Below, piece by piece: positions 32,220 to 44,509 of a stretch of 64,000 bases of DNA. Every line of letters starts with the position of its first letter. Position 1 is the stretch's first letter. The translations under genes and the position numbers were made by a program. The DNA comes from Capsicum annuum (Eukaryota > Streptophyta > Magnoliopsida > Solanales > Solanaceae): the NCBI RefSeq assembly GCF_002878395.1, contig NC_061120.1, positions 111,625,307-111,689,306 of the forward strand, written 5' to 3'. The notes under the pieces are model-generated. The model did not search any database, had not been told where the DNA came from, and saw nothing but the letters and a program-made list of their open reading frames with translations.

Positions 32220-34217
32220 TGTAATGACCCAAAATGTCATTGCATTGAATTAGGAGGTAAAAGTTGCACCTAGACTCCCCTTCGCTATAATTCAAAGAAT
32301 TTGGGGGTAGTTTAGTTTTGTCTCAAATTTTAAGGTGTGGTAGTTGAATGAAATCTAGTATTGATATGATTAGTAATAGTAGGGTTGTATATAATGGTTG
32401 GATAGTTAATGTGTATCAGAGCCATAGCAACTTCTGGCACCTAAAATAAAGCTATAGAACTCTGATTATAGCGATTATCATGGAAGAGTTTATTTGCATT
32501 ATTGAGATCGTAGTGTATGTTGTAAAAAAAGGAAAAATTATAAGGATTCCCAAGATTATGCCTTAGATCACTGCAACAAAAACAGTAATCACTATAGTGG
32601 TACCACAACAACGATCAGGGAATAGCAGTGGCCTTCAGCAAAATAGGGGTAAACCATAATAGCAAAAACCGTTGTAGTGGTAATTATCCACTGCAACAAT
32701 AATATGCCAAAAATATTTTCAGTTCACACTTTTTGAAAAATATAATAAGGTATTGGGGAGAGGCATTGTTCAGCATAAATTTAATGTTTTTCATCTTTGA
32801 AGGTAAGTGACTACGTTCTAGACTTGAATTCACTTTGTTAACCTTAGAAAATCACTAGAAAATAGATTAATTTAGCAGTTAAATTTCAAATTTTGGATAT
32901 TGGTGTAAATTAATGGAATTGCTTATAATTTTGATATATAACAATCCAAGGGTGTTAGAAAAAATTAATGGAACAAGAACTATGTCTAAGTATGATAAAT
33001 TGAGTGGTATCATGGAAGTTAAAATGATGAGAAAACCTTAAGATTATGAAATACGGTAAATTGTGACTAAAATTATTGATTTTTAATTCCTAGTTGTTAA
33101 AAGGCATGAATTATTGAAATGTGTGCATATTTGAGGGTTGCATAAACAAAAATGAGTAAAGTGTGGATTAAAGGTGACTTTGAGCAAAGGATTTGAGGTA
33201 GGCTATGGTTTTGTGTAGCATTTAGACTTCCTTAGCTTTGTGCTTGTTTGTGATTTAAGCACCTATGATCTCCTTCTAGCATGGCTTGTGGTTTGATAAG
33301 TGCATTGTATTTTCATTATATTTTGATAAGGTTTTAACATGGTGGGTTGGGTACCATGCAAGTACAATATAATGTGTTATTATAATGGGTAAAGTATCAT
33401 GATGGTACAGTACGCTATGATATGTAATGGGTCAGGTACCATACTAGTACGTTATGATATGATGGGGATAATGAGAAGTGTAAGTGATATTGTGCACATC
33501 TTACGTACATCCACCCATTTACATAAATTGAGCATCATTTGATGAATATATGTGATGACGAATGATTTATGAAAATGATTAAGTATGAAAGCCTATAAAG
33601 TGATCTTGTGACTGTAATTATATGATGAATTATGATGTGTTATTTGATTGATATCATTCATTATGAATCTTCTTATTATCGTTTTTAAGCTTGTTTGACT
33701 TGGTTACTTGTACATAATTAAGTTAGTCAACATATGATGCTTACCAGTACAAATTAATGTATTGTTGCAACCTATACTCTTCTTTTTGTTAAGTGCAGCA
33801 CATCTTCCAGTGGCTGACACTCGACATCAGCACTAGCCAGTGTTTAGACTTGATTACAAAGTGAGCACCATATTTAGGAAGCCTTCAGATCTTCTATTCA
33901 GTGATATGATAATTTCCTCATTTATTGTTTTAAAAATTCCTATTTCCTTTAGACTTGGTTATTTTTTAGATGTTCTTATACAGTGGTCTCAGGAATTGTA
34001 ATAAATAAAGGCTTTCACACTTTATCCATTTTAATGAGCGAACACATTATCGATTAAAATATTATTAGTTGAATCATTTCCTTTTAATTGGTTAAAAGCA
34101 TGAGATGATATTATAATAAAAGTACGGGTAGCACCTAATTGAGTAACATCAAGAGCAGTATGGGTCTTTTTTCATAGGTTAGAAAGGGTGCCAATCATGA
34201 CCAGTTGGTTCATAATA
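32220..34217 (+). repeat. F 5' LTR
   Basis: TGTAATGACCCAAAATGTCA at the start and GACCAGTTGGTTCATAATA near the end, a decayed version of the usual start/end pairing of such LTRs. About 2.0 kb. Holds a 43-bp tandem repeat (33344-33472) and a possible MITE near 32568-32686. No gene. Confidence 0.65.
33344..33472. repeat. 42-43-bp tandem repeat, three copies
   Basis: Units start at 33344, 33387 and 33429 with GGGTNNGGTACCAT/GGGTAAAGTATCAT and continue with AGTAC...TATAATGTG-like text. Degenerate but regular in spacing. Confidence 0.75.
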
Positions 34218-34221
34218 GAGA

Positions 34222-34233
34222 TAATGCCTGAGC
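34222..34233 (+). promoter_or_regulatory. F degenerate primer binding site
   Basis: TAATGCCTGAGC lies where TGGTATCAGAGC would be expected, followed by a leader (CTAGGTTCCTAGATGTCTT, CTAGTAAAGTCTTG) typical of this group. Several bases differ, so this is inferred mainly from position. Confidence 0.45.
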
Positions 34234-34480
34234 ACTAGGTTCCTAGATGTCTTCATATAAGAATGGTCCTAGTAAAGTCTTGTAGAATAGTATGAAGACA
34301 TTTGTAATTTTTTTCGAGAGGCTATGGGACTTTAGGAGTGAACTCTTTTCTTTCCTTCTTTATGTTATAACTTGATTCCAATTTGTATCTAGTGATCCAA
34401 ATTAGTATCTAATCCTTTAGATCTTACTTGTATATGGTTAATATTCATTCCAATAAAGCAACAACATCAGTACTCTATGG
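34234..34480 (+). other. F leader
   Basis: Non-coding leader between the primer site and gag. No ORF of interest. Confidence 0.5.
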
Positions 34481-35880
34481 AAACACCTGCATACATTAGT
34501 AAGGCCGCAGTCTAAGGATGGCCTCGAGCTAAAATAGAGCGAGAAAGAAAGGATAGGGAAAAGATCCCATTAGGGGTGAAGCATAGGTATTTGGGATAAT
34601 AGCAAGGCAGATATCACCTTCAACTCCCCTACCACAGGATGCTCTAAACCATGTTTAGAAAGAAGAGGAAGTGGTTGAGAAAAATAAGATGATAGCCTTG
34701 GAGAATATGGTGCCATCACCAAAATGGTGCAGCTCAGGTCCCTTTGTCGTAGAGGTGATTAAACATATGCTGGGATTTTTGGGTATCTTGGACTACACTA
34801 GCTACACTCTAGTTGTTTCGACCATCCCGCCTTCAGCCTTGTAACATGCCATTATTATAGCATCGAGGATAGATGTAGGTTCTGAAACAAAGATTATCCT
34901 CAATAGGTTCTTTCACTGATAATGACTCATGCTAAGTATGGACTATTTTACAAGTTCATGAAGATGAAACCTAAGTATTCTAGGGTACAGAGTCTGAGGA
35001 TGCATTTGAGACCTTGATATATTTTATGAATGCTTGGACAAAATGGGTATTACTGAAAGGGATGGTGTGGAGTTTGTTTCTTTTTAGTTACAAAACAAAG
35101 CCAATCAAATTTTAAGGACACTTTTGGAGTGTATATCTACTTTTCCTCCACTTACTTGGACAAGTTTTAAATTGTATATCTTAAGAAATATGTTTCCCAA
35201 ACATATCATGACTAGAAGAAGGATGAGTTTTTTAGGCTAAATTAGGGTAACATATGTACGATGGCCTATGAGAACAAGTTTCATACTTTATCTCATTATG
35301 CCTCATAGTTGATTACCTCAAAAAAGGAGAAAATAAGATATTTTGTGAAGGCATTAAACTCAGGGATTCAGCTTGCAACCTTATCTTTATCTGTGTTTTG
35401 TAAGTCTTTTTGGAAGTCGTTAACTTTTCCAAGAAGGATGAAGAACTTAAGAAATAGGGTGAGATGAAAACAGAAGAAAAAAGGCTCAAACCTCAGGTAA
35501 ATTTAGTAGTTCTTTGTTCAAGGGAAGTGGTGATTCAAAGTTTTACCATTCATCTATGTTGCTATCAGTAGAGGACCTGCTTGAGGTCATTTACTAGTAT
35601 TCGTGAGATGCCTTTTTATTTTTTAGTTTGGAGGCCTACTTTAGGGCTCAAAAGCTTTCAATATGTAAGTATGGGACATGTAAGAAGAAATTTCCCTAAT
35701 TTCTTATATGCATGTTAGTTGACATATTAACAAGCCTCTACCGCTCTAGTTCTAAGAGGTTGAGGTGGTAGAGAAAATGGTAAGGGTCTTCTGCATTGTG
35801 GGTATGGTGGCTAGGATAAGGTGGCAACCAAGCAAATCTAAGCGAAACACAAGTGGATAAAATAGAGCACATAGTGGTAG
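34481..35880 (+). pseudogene. F gag remnant
   Basis: Gag pieces: ISTFPPLTWTSF near 35130-35165, YILRNMFPKHIMTRRR near 35175-35222, then an AYE-KFH-LS-YA type stretch near 35265-35305 in another frame. A candidate zinc knuckle (YVSMGHVRRNFPN) near 35660-35700 has lost its Cys ligands. Many stops. Confidence 0.72.
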
Positions 35881-36350
35881 AGGTGGAAATTAGAGTGGTG
35901 ATAAGGCTTATATTTATGCAGTCTGGCTTGTCTCAAGGAAGAAACTTATGATGCATTGATCATAGGTACTATTCTCATTTGTAATCATATGGCTTATGTA
36001 CTATTTGATATCGGTTCCACCTTTTCTTATGTGTTTGTGAATTTACTTTTGCTTGGGACTTGGGCTGTTAATATCTTGATACTCTTATGTATGTGTCTAC
36101 ACCAGTTGGGATGTCAATTTATGTTGATCAGGTATAATATGTATGCCCTTTGATGTTCATAGGGTTTAATACCCTAGCAAACTTAGTTATTTTTTATGTG
36201 GATGAGTTTGATATTATCTTGGGGATAAGTTGGTTGTCCCCTTATTATGTCGTTCTTAACTATTTTGGCAAAATTATTATTATGGCCATGCTTGAGGGAG
36301 AGAAGTTATAGTGGGAGGGTACCTTTAGGCCTTGTCTCATGAGGGTAGTG
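35881..36350 (+). pseudogene. F aspartic protease remnant
   Basis: Reads HMAYVLFDIGSTFSYVFVNL (35988-36047), the active-site loop with DIGST, then DEFDIILGISWLSPYYVVLN near 36200-36260, the conserved ILG.(D/S)WL motif. The ORF at 35956-36153 is the N-terminal part. A frameshift joins them. Confidence 0.82.
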
Positions 36351-37320
36351 TCTTCAATTCATTCCCAAAAACTAGTAAAGAAAGGGTGTAGGGCGCTCTT
36401 TGACTATCTTTGTAGGAATAAATTTGTAGTCCCTCTTATAGAGTCTATTCCAGTGGTATGTGTTTCCTAAAAGTATTTTTGGATGATCTTTTGGGTATGC
36501 CTCTCGATTGGGAAGTTGATTTCTATATAGACTTAAAGCTGGGGACTGGACCAATTTTTGATCCTCTATATCTTATGTCACCTGCTAAGCTAAGAGAGAG
36601 ATATACCACTTGTAAGAGCTATTAGAAAAGGGCCTCATCCATCCAAGTGTCTCTCCTTGGGGTGCACAGGTGTTGTTTGTTAAAATTAAAAATGGTAGTA
36701 TAAGGATGTTCATAGACTACCGCTAGTTGGATAAGGTGACCAGTCATAACAAATATCCCTTTCCTAGTATAGACTATTTGTTTGACAAGTTATAAGGAGC
36801 TACGGCATTATTTAAGATTGATTTAAGGTTGGGATATCATCAACTTAAAATTAAGGTAAGAATACATCCCAAATACTGCTTTCCAAACTTATTACAGGAA
36901 TTACGAGTTTTTAGTTATGCCCTTTGGGTTGACCAATGCCTTAGTTGCTTTGATGAGTTTGATTAATGGAGTGTTTAAGACATTTCGTGATTTAGTCATT
37001 ATTGTTTTTATGGATGATATACTTGTTTATTCTAAAATTTAGATGAGAATGAATCTCATTTGTGTACTATATTGAAAATTATTGATGGAGATGCAATTGT
37101 ATTCTACATACTCTAAGTGTAAATTCTGGATTTTTTTTGGTGTACTTCTTAGGGAACATGGCTTCTAAATAAGGGGACATTGTAGACCCGCAAAAAGTTC
37201 AGGATGTTAAGAATTAGGCTAGCCAATGAACTTGATCGAAATCTGAAGTTTTGTGGGGTTGGCTAGTTACTACCACAGGTTTGTCAAAAGGTTTGGTGCC
37301 ATTGATTCACACATGATCCA
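36351..37320 (+). pseudogene. F reverse transcriptase remnant
   Basis: Pre-RT LVKKGCRALF near 36373, then [15 protein letters not shown] near 36640-36685, DYR followed by TAG then LDKVT near 36716-36740 (the same Gln codon is also TAG in C+), PSIDYLFDKL, LVMPFGLTNALVALMSL near 36915-36960, catalytic FMDD at 37007-37018 (intact), and GYYHRFVK-like text near 37265-37290. Several indels. Confidence 0.85.
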
Positions 37321-37525
37321 TTTAACTCGGAAAGAAATTACTTTTGAATGAGATGACAAGTATGAGGAGTGCTTTCAAAATCACAAAATTGTGTCATCTT
37401 TGACCCCAGTATTGACCTTGTCAATCGAGGGTAAGGATTTTATTGTATTTTGTGATGCCTCACATTTGGGTTTAGGTGTTGTTTTGATATAAGGAAAAGA
37501 ATTCAATTGCCTATGCTTTGAGGTA
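37321..37525 (+). pseudogene. F RNase H start
   Basis: FIVFCDASHLGLGVVLI near 37438-37490 then an NSIAYALR-like stretch, ending at 37525 exactly where the B- LTR begins. First active-site D present; the rest of the domain is lost. Confidence 0.8.
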
Positions 37526-37684
37526 TGTCCGACCGTATTTACGTGCCATGATAGCACCTACTTTATCCAACCAGTAGGTAAGCCAAATCGTAGCCTAGAG
37601 CTATAAGCAATGGGCTAATTTGGTAGAAATTGCATAAATGCCAAAAATATGTAAGTATAAGCTTACAAAAAATAAAATAGGGAA

Positions 37685-38471
37685 TCTATAATATATTAAA
37701 ATTGTGAAGGGCCTTAGAAATATTGTTTGAAATTTTTGCCCTTCATTAAAAGTCTTTGTTTTAGACAAAATTATCTTTTTACTATTTTTCCTAATATTTA
37801 AGAGTTAAAAATTAATTAAATATATTTAGGGTAAGACCTTTCCTTATTAGAAGTCAACAGAATTTCACTATTTTTTCCTAATTTAAGAGTTGAAAATTAA
37901 TTAAATATATTTATGGTAAAACCTTTCCTTCTTAGAAATCATCAAAATTAATGAAAATTAATACTTTTTTCATTAGTTTAAAAATTCTAAACTAACTAAA
38001 TTTGATTTTAAGAAGATTTGAAAAATCTAAAAATAAATGCAAAACCGTTCGAATAAGAAAAAATTAAAAAGTACCAGATTTTAAAAATTTTTAAGTACGT
38101 AATAAATATGTAATCAATGATTTTATAAAGAAAAGACTTTATAAATAAGAAAGGATTTTAAATATAAAAAAATAATAATAATCGTAACAAAATATGGTTC
38201 AAATTGATGTGTCTCTCTTAATCTGTGGCAATAAAGGAAATAGGTACTATATGGCAAACACAAAAGTAATGATTTATTAGCCACTTGAAACTTCAGGTGG
38301 TAAAATATATATGTTTATATATTTATGTTTACATTATTTTATTAAAGCGTGAAAGATTTTTGAAGAGTGATTTGAACTTTTACGCTTTATTAAAAATCAT
38401 CGCAATAGATAAAATTATTTAATTTTAAATAGTCAAACAATACACGTGCGAGGCACGTGCGATTAAACTAG
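37685..38471 (+). mobile_element. Non-autonomous Helitron
   Basis: 787 bp starting TCTATAATATATTAAAATTG and ending CTAG, inserted between A (37684) and T (38472) without duplication. Eight bases before CTAG lies a perfect hairpin, CACGTGC (38443-38449), loop GAG, GCACGTG (38453-38459). Start TC, end CTAG, A/T insertion and 3' hairpin are all Helitron hallmarks. No Rep-helicase is encoded, so movement needed a helper. It is very AT-rich. Confidence 0.88.
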
Positions 38472-39131
38472 TAATAAAAATAGCATGGAAGATAATTAAG
38501 ATAAAGATAACCTCCCACGACCTAGTAATGCCGGTACAAGATCCACTAAAAAAAGAATATGAGTATTGTACTAGTTAAATATACACCAATCTCGAAATGG
38601 AAAGACTAATCAAAAGTACAAGAAGGAGATATGGTCAACTTCAGCTCTGACAGCTCAACCTGTCTCTGAACTCAACTCAGCACGATCGAGGCATCAATGG
38701 CAGAAACTAGTACCGGATCTGTACTAAAAAAAGGTACAAAAGTGTAGTATGAGTACCAAAGCCACGGGCACTCACTAGGTACCATTAGCAGACTGAGCTA
38801 AATCGTAATATAAAAACTATAAAGATGCAAGATGAATAAGCTAAGTCAAATAAAATGACTAACTGGAATGATGCTCTGAATACTACAAGCAAGTAGATAA
38901 ATAACCCAAAATAATAATAACATGAAAAAAAAACATAATTATCAATATAAAACTGGCCCCCATAAGCCAATAATGGAGGAAAAGTAAATACCCCAGCACG
39001 GGTCCCCATAAGCTAGAAGGGTGAAATCTAGAGAAGAAGTAATCGAAATTATAGTAAATAACCTTATCTCAAAATGATAATCGTGTATACTTCCATACCA
39101 TAAACATATCATGAATAACCTCTTAATGTTG

Positions 39132-39203
39132 GACTCGAGCCGGAACTTGTATTATCATTATTTGTCAGACTTGAACCGGAACTTGTATTATCATCATTTA
39201 CCA
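39132..39203. repeat. 37-bp tandem duplication in B- LTR
   Basis: Two units of about 37 bp sharing CCGGAACTTGTATTATCAT. The plus LTR fragment near 30860-30980 has a longer, more diverged run of similar units (AAGTCCGG, AAGTCTGT, with GATGATAT). Confidence 0.7.
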
Positions 39204-40504
39204 TAAATATACAATAAATTATCCAAATCTAAGAGAAATTTACCTATCGTACTGGGACACCGAAGAAAGCCCAATAAAATCTACTAAATCGTCGGTTTCC
39301 TCTCTCAAGAAGCTTTCGCATAATGCCAAGCTATCATAAAAAAATACACTCATAAATATGATAACATCAGTAAGCATATTGAATTTTTATGCTCTGGGTC
39401 CAAAATCATGCAAAATTCTCATATGGGGCTCACTTGTGAAATCGCACTTTCAAAACGGTCAATGCGTCCCTCTATGCTCAAGGAACATTTACCCTTAGGA
39501 ATGGGTAAATTCCAAGTTCAAATGGTGCTAAAATAAACTAAACCATAATCTAGGGACTTTGTAAAATAATAAGGAATTTAATCATGGAATCAATTGGAAC
39601 TTACCAAGAATTCGGATAAGAAATAAGTAATACAAGCTCACGAACACCCCAAAATAACCAAATAATATTTCTCCTAAGTTTCCACACATTCTAGGGTTTT
39701 GAACTCTTGAACTTGTGTGACTAGTGGGAGAAAATTGGGCTAATTGGGGAATTTAAGGTTACCTAGGTGTCACAAAAGCCGGCCTTGTGCTTCTTAAGCA
39801 GTCGCCGCCTAAAGCACCCAGGTGCCGGTAAACCACCTAGGTACCGCTAAAGAGGTACCCACCAATGGATGGCATGACACAAAAGCAAAAAAATTTGCAC
39901 TAAAGCAGTATGTTCTTTAGAGGTCATCTTGCCACTAAAGCGGCTCTGTGGGTTGGCCAGGCCGCTAAAGTGCCTGGAAGGCCGTTTTAGCGGATGCTCC
40001 AACTGAAAACTTGGAATTTCTTCAAGTATCCACCGACCGATCAATATTCATTCGAATCCCATATATACAAACAAACTATGCAAACCTATTGAATTTGACA
40101 TTTTAGACTCAATGGCACAGACAAAATTTCAATTCAATGTCTTTTTGACAATAAAGTATGTCCCACACCTAAGTGATTTTTATCAAATTCTGGTCAATAG
40201 CCTGGAATAAGTTTGAAAGCCTTAAAACCTGAACCAAAGGTCCCCGTATCATATAATAGACATTCTGGAGCTATTGGAACCATCAAAATTAGCATATGAG
40301 GTTGTTTGACTGAAGTTTCCACCCGATAGACAATTTTTTCCAATAAAGAATTCAAAATAGGGAATTGGCTCTAAAAACCAAATGAATTGCCCAATAACTT
40401 AATTGTTAGCTTCATCAAGTTATAAATGACTTGAAGAAGCTATGGAAATCTCTAAATGGCAAAAATACTTGGAAATGCAAAAAATAACCTGGAGGGTAAT
40501 TACA

Positions 40505-40663
40505 ATATCCACTACTAAAAGAACTATCATCTGCAAAAGTAAAGGGTTAGGATATATCTAAAGCCTTGAAAGGTGAAGATCGTATCTCTCTATCGATTTC
40601 CTAAGTAGCCTCCTCTACTATTCAATGTCTCTACTAAACCTGAACTACTGGAATGTGTCTAGA
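40505..40663 (-). other. B- 3' untranslated region
   Basis: Short stretch between the integrase end and the LTR, containing a weak purine-rich tract on the minus strand before the LTR. No gene. Confidence 0.6.
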
Positions 40664-41439
40664 TCACAACCAACGGATATTCTGGCTAATAGAGCACCAG
40701 CTCCTCCAAAAGGTCAGTCTCTCATCCAAATGAACTGAGTCCCACCGAAGAACATGACATTCATCAGGAATGTAATACTGCAACATAGAAACATAGAAAA
40801 TCATATGGACAGTAGCAAAATATTTGGGTAAGGCTAACTCATAAGCCACCTCTTCAATAGTGCGAAGGATCTCAAAAGGTTTAATATATCTAGGGATGTG
40901 CTTGCCTTTCCTCCCAAACCTCATCACACACTTCAGGGATGATACTCGGAGGAATAATCGATCACCAACCCCAAATCTCAAGGCAAGAAGTCTATAATTA
41001 TCATAAGTCTTTTTCCTACTCTAAGATTCCCTCAACCTATCTTGAATCACCATGATTCTTTCCTATAACTCCTGTAGTAAGTCAATACTATGGGGTTTAA
41101 CCTCAGAGGTCTCAAACCATCCAATAAAAGAACTAAATCACCTACCATATAAAGCCTCAAAAGGTGTCATCTCAATACTCGAATGGTAGCTATTATTATA
41201 CCCAAACTCCATCAAAGCAAAGTGTTGCGACCACGGACCTCAAAAATCCATAATTCAGGCTTGGGGCATATCCTCAAGAATTTGAATAGTCCACTCCATT
41301 TGTCAGTCCATCCAAGGTCAAAGTTTGTGTTAAGATCCACCTAAGTGCCCAACTCTTCCTGAAAAGCTCTCTAGAAGCTAGAAGTGAATACTGTACCCCA
41401 GTGTGAAATGATATATATATAGTCACTCCATGCAAATTG
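40664..41439 (-). pseudogene. B- integrase C-terminal half
   Basis: Minus strand: a TVFTSSF piece, then RAFQEELGT (near 41340-41400), frame changes, an FGGLYG-like piece near 41150, then MRFGVGDRLFLRVSSLKCVM, RFGRKGKHIPRYIKPFEILR and VAYELALPKYFATVHMIFYV (40740-40981), the GPY/F module, with a short chromodomain-like tail. The catalytic E position is degraded. The 5' half lies at 51437-52080. Confidence 0.85.
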
Positions 41440-41444
41440 ACTAT
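41440..41444. repeat. Target-site duplication ACTAT, left copy
   Basis: Matches 51432-51436 exactly and flanks the Athila-like element inside B- integrase. Confidence 0.85.
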
Positions 41445-42889
41445 TGTTTACATCTAATAAACACCTCTTATTAGATTATGATACGGTCGTTGTCAAAATA
41501 TAGTAACCCAACTAGGTTTTGGTCAAATCCTAAGGGAACATGTGGTTTGCAGATCTCAATAGTTGTAGTCAATGGGCAGAACAAAAAAAGTAAATGGGGG
41601 GTTTTGATGCTATAATTGAACAAAGAGCAAGTACTAACTTCGGTTGTGATCAGAATTGGTGAACAATAGGATTGTGTCCACCTAGCTATGCAACTCCGCA
41701 GGATTATCGTGCTATGTTGAACCAATCCAATACCTTTCATGCAGAATTGATAAGTTATGTACCTTATACAGTCTTTTGGATGAGTTGAAGGATTTCACCC
41801 TTTACCTTTTAAGTCTCAGGATGTCACCTTACTAACCCTTATCTTCATCCCAATTAACTATTACCTTTTGAGTATCTAGTTATTTGATAATAGTTAATGA
41901 TCATTCACTATATTCTATGATTAGCATGGATCGACAATTAACTTTATATTATTGTTATCTTTATCTTTTCCTAGTCGTTACTCCTCTTATTGAGTAAGTA
42001 GCAATAATTTAGGCAGAATCTTAACATTGGTCACCACTAAGAAATCTATTAAAGTGATGATAAATAAATAAATGCCATGGGTATAGGTTTAGATCAACAA
42101 TCTCACCTCCTTTACTTCTTCAATCTGCCAAGGTTTCCACAACCCTAGCTGTAGGTTTTAGCCGCTCTTGATTGTGAAGAAATCAATAACATTCATAGTT
42201 GAAAGCATAGATAAAATAACAGTAAGAAGAAGTGTAAAAACCCACAATTATAACTAAATTAATCAATTAAAATCAATAAAATATAATCCCAAGATTAAAA
42301 TTGGATCTTGAAATCAAAATATATTTGTGAAAATCAAAAGTACGTAACTCTGACGAAAAAAGCACAAAGGGTATTTATAGTACATGAGGAATCCCTAAAA
42401 TCAAAGCTCAAATGAAATAAGAGAAAATCGGGTTGGTGACCACCTGCTCTCTTTACTTACAGTCTGGCACAGGGCGCAGGTAGTTCTTGCGGCGCTGACA
42501 CAAGCCGCAGGTACAGACCACAAGTGCAACTCCTGCTGCCTAGCTCTTAAGATTTCAACCTATGGAACTTGCTCTATCAACCTATGGTCCGTAGGTCCTA
42601 CATGTGGTCTATAGGTTGCTTTGGTAGGTGCTGGGAGTCATATTTTCATCTCTTTTTCACTACTTGAATATGCTTTGATCACGACCAAGCTAAAAAACAT
42701 CCTGAATATCCATAATTGCTCCAAAAAGTGGCCAAAAACATCTTTTCACCATTTTCATGAACTTAACAGCCAAAACTTGATTTCCTACAGAACATATCTA
42801 AAACAGATCATATATCACAAAATAGCTCAGAAACTTCCATATTTTTCTCGTTTTAAGCATCAAAAGTGTTATATTTCTATAGCACATCA
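41445..42889 (-). repeat. Athila-like 3' LTR
   Basis: 1445 bp, plus-strand ends TGTTTACATC and GCACATCA. Contains GC-richer text with CCGCAGGTACAGACC and CAACCTATGGTCCGTAGGTC (42460-42610), a set of short imperfect repeats. Open frame 41471-41740 is not a gene. Confidence 0.9.
42372..42379 (-). promoter_or_regulatory. Putative TATA box, Athila-like 3' LTR
   Basis: Minus strand TATAAATA followed by CCC; the same site is at 50914-50921 in the other LTR. Likely the element promoter. Confidence 0.55.
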
Positions 42890-44509
42890 ACACCCTCAAT
42901 TTAGAACATTTGCGTGTCCTCGGGAAATAAAACACAATAAAAACAAAAATGACGCTTAACTAGGAGAAACTAAGTTATTCAAGGCAGTCGGTTAATACTT
43001 AAAGCTCAAAACATAATGTCTCCTCTAATTTTAATTTTCAAAACCAACTGTGTATGAACATGAAGCATAGTAGTATGACACAATGAGATTAAGGTATGGT
43101 AATTACATTAGCAATAGGCAACCACTCATAAATACAAGTTACACTACCCAAAATAAGCAAATATCTGGCATTATGACTCAAGTTCCCTCACAACAAAGAT
43201 GTGCCACTTACTCATATGAAGTGCATGTCAATGTAGGGATGGTCAACAGACACTCTCACTCAAAAAGAAATTCGAATCAATTTATGTAAAATACCATAGG
43301 CTTGCCCTTATTTTCTTTACCTTTGCATTCGAATAGTCAAGTTAGGATAACTATAGGACTTTTCTTGGCTTTTAATGTAGGCTTGGGGGCTGGTATAGTA
43401 CATATGGACATATCATGTGACTAAGCCTCCTTGTCACTACACTAACCTTGGGGTCTTACTTACTTGACAATTTCCTTTTATTCCACCCTTATTTCTCACT
43501 TTTTATTCTTTATTACACATTCAGGTTGAGTGTGGTCTTTTATTCTTTCTTTATCTCTTTTTCACATTTTTTCTTTTCTTTTCTTTTGATTTTTTTTTTC
43601 TTTTTTTAGTACACGTAGCCCTACTAACTTTTTCTCTTATTTTACCCTTCTTCATACCCATTTTACACTACAAATTCTTATGATAGCCACCCTCGACTTA
43701 GGCATTTTGTCTGAGTTAAGGTGCACAATATCCAAGGAGAAACACGGCCAAACCAGGTTCATTGTACTATAAACGGGAAGGTGAATGGTGAAACAAAAAA
43801 AATAGGCTACAAGACTCAAAATAGGGATCAAGGGATATACTTTACACATTGAAGGTCATTTAGGCTAAAAGTAGACTAAACTCAAAAATGACCTATGATC
43901 CTTTCCTAACTTACTATCCTTCAACCTAGGCAAGATTAACTAGGCATGTTCTGAATTCAACATACAAAGAGAACAAGGTAGTAGTCACTCACACATAGCA
44001 CAGAGTCAATATCACCAACTACTACCTATCCAGTTTATGCAATTGTTAAAGTGATTATCATGTCCCTAATCCTAATACCATAACAAGATCCACAAAGTTC
44101 ACATATATATACATTCACACAGTTCTAAAACACAAACTTTTTGGAGGGGTTTCAAAAATTAATCAAAAACAGGACTACTACCCTCATAACATAAAAAACT
44201 CCTAATTAACCATAAGATATCATGAAACAAAACACAATACACCTAAACATGTCGGCTCTTCTAGAAACAAGACTCCAGGGAAAAGAGTCATGGCAACAAA
44301 AAAACCAAGAGGATATCCAGACCCATAAGCAGCCTCCCCCCCCACCCTCCGCCACCAAAAAAATCGTAAATCCTACATTATCCCCAATGTATCAAACCAC
44401 TACAAAATAGGAGAGTTAGGAATATACCTATGGCATCATAAGTGCAAAGATCTAACATCAATCACAAACACAAATACAAAAAACAAAATACCTTGGGTTG
44501 CCGCTGAAG
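42890..44509 (-). other. Athila-like 3' internal non-coding region
   Basis: 1.6 kb between integrase and the 3' LTR. Some Athila elements carry an env-like gene here; I see none. The plus strand has a long pyrimidine tract (43540-43610) and CCCCCCCC at about 44335-44345, that is purine tracts on the element strand. ORFs at 42621-42959, 43083-43289 and 44222-44410 are on the wrong strand and have no recognisable domain. Confidence 0.75.

Larger units (their letters stand above)
32220..37525 (+). mobile_element. Chromovirus F (5' LTR to RNase H)
   Basis: Plus-strand element: LTR 32220-34217, degraded primer site, gag, protease, RT and the start of RNase H, cut at 37525 by the minus-strand LTR of B-. 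The gag and protease type differ from C and D, so it is another chromovirus lineage. All frames are broken. Confidence 0.78.
37526..40504 (-). repeat. B- 3' LTR (with Helitron inside)
   Basis: 2979 bp including the 787-bp Helitron, so about 2.2 kb on its own. Minus strand runs TGTAATTACCCTCCAGG (40504) to GTACGGTCGGACA (37526). Shares AGGTTATTTTTTGC and the GTACCTAGTGAG/GGCTTTGG block with the plus copies. Near 39132-39203 an ACTCGAGCCGGAACTTGTAT unit is doubled. ORFs at 38785-39009 and 39847-40044 are LTR sequence. Confidence 0.82.

Noticed and set aside
32413..32424. Primer-site-like TGTATCAGAGCC in F LTR
   Set aside because: Only about 200 bp after the LTR start and not next to an LTR end; a better placed, though decayed, site with typical leader is at 34222.
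42621..42959. 112-codon open frame on the plus strand
   Set aside because: Crosses the Athila-like LTR boundary on the strand opposite to the element.
42890..44509. Env-like gene expected in Athila elements
   Set aside because: No open frame, signal peptide or membrane segment on the element strand.
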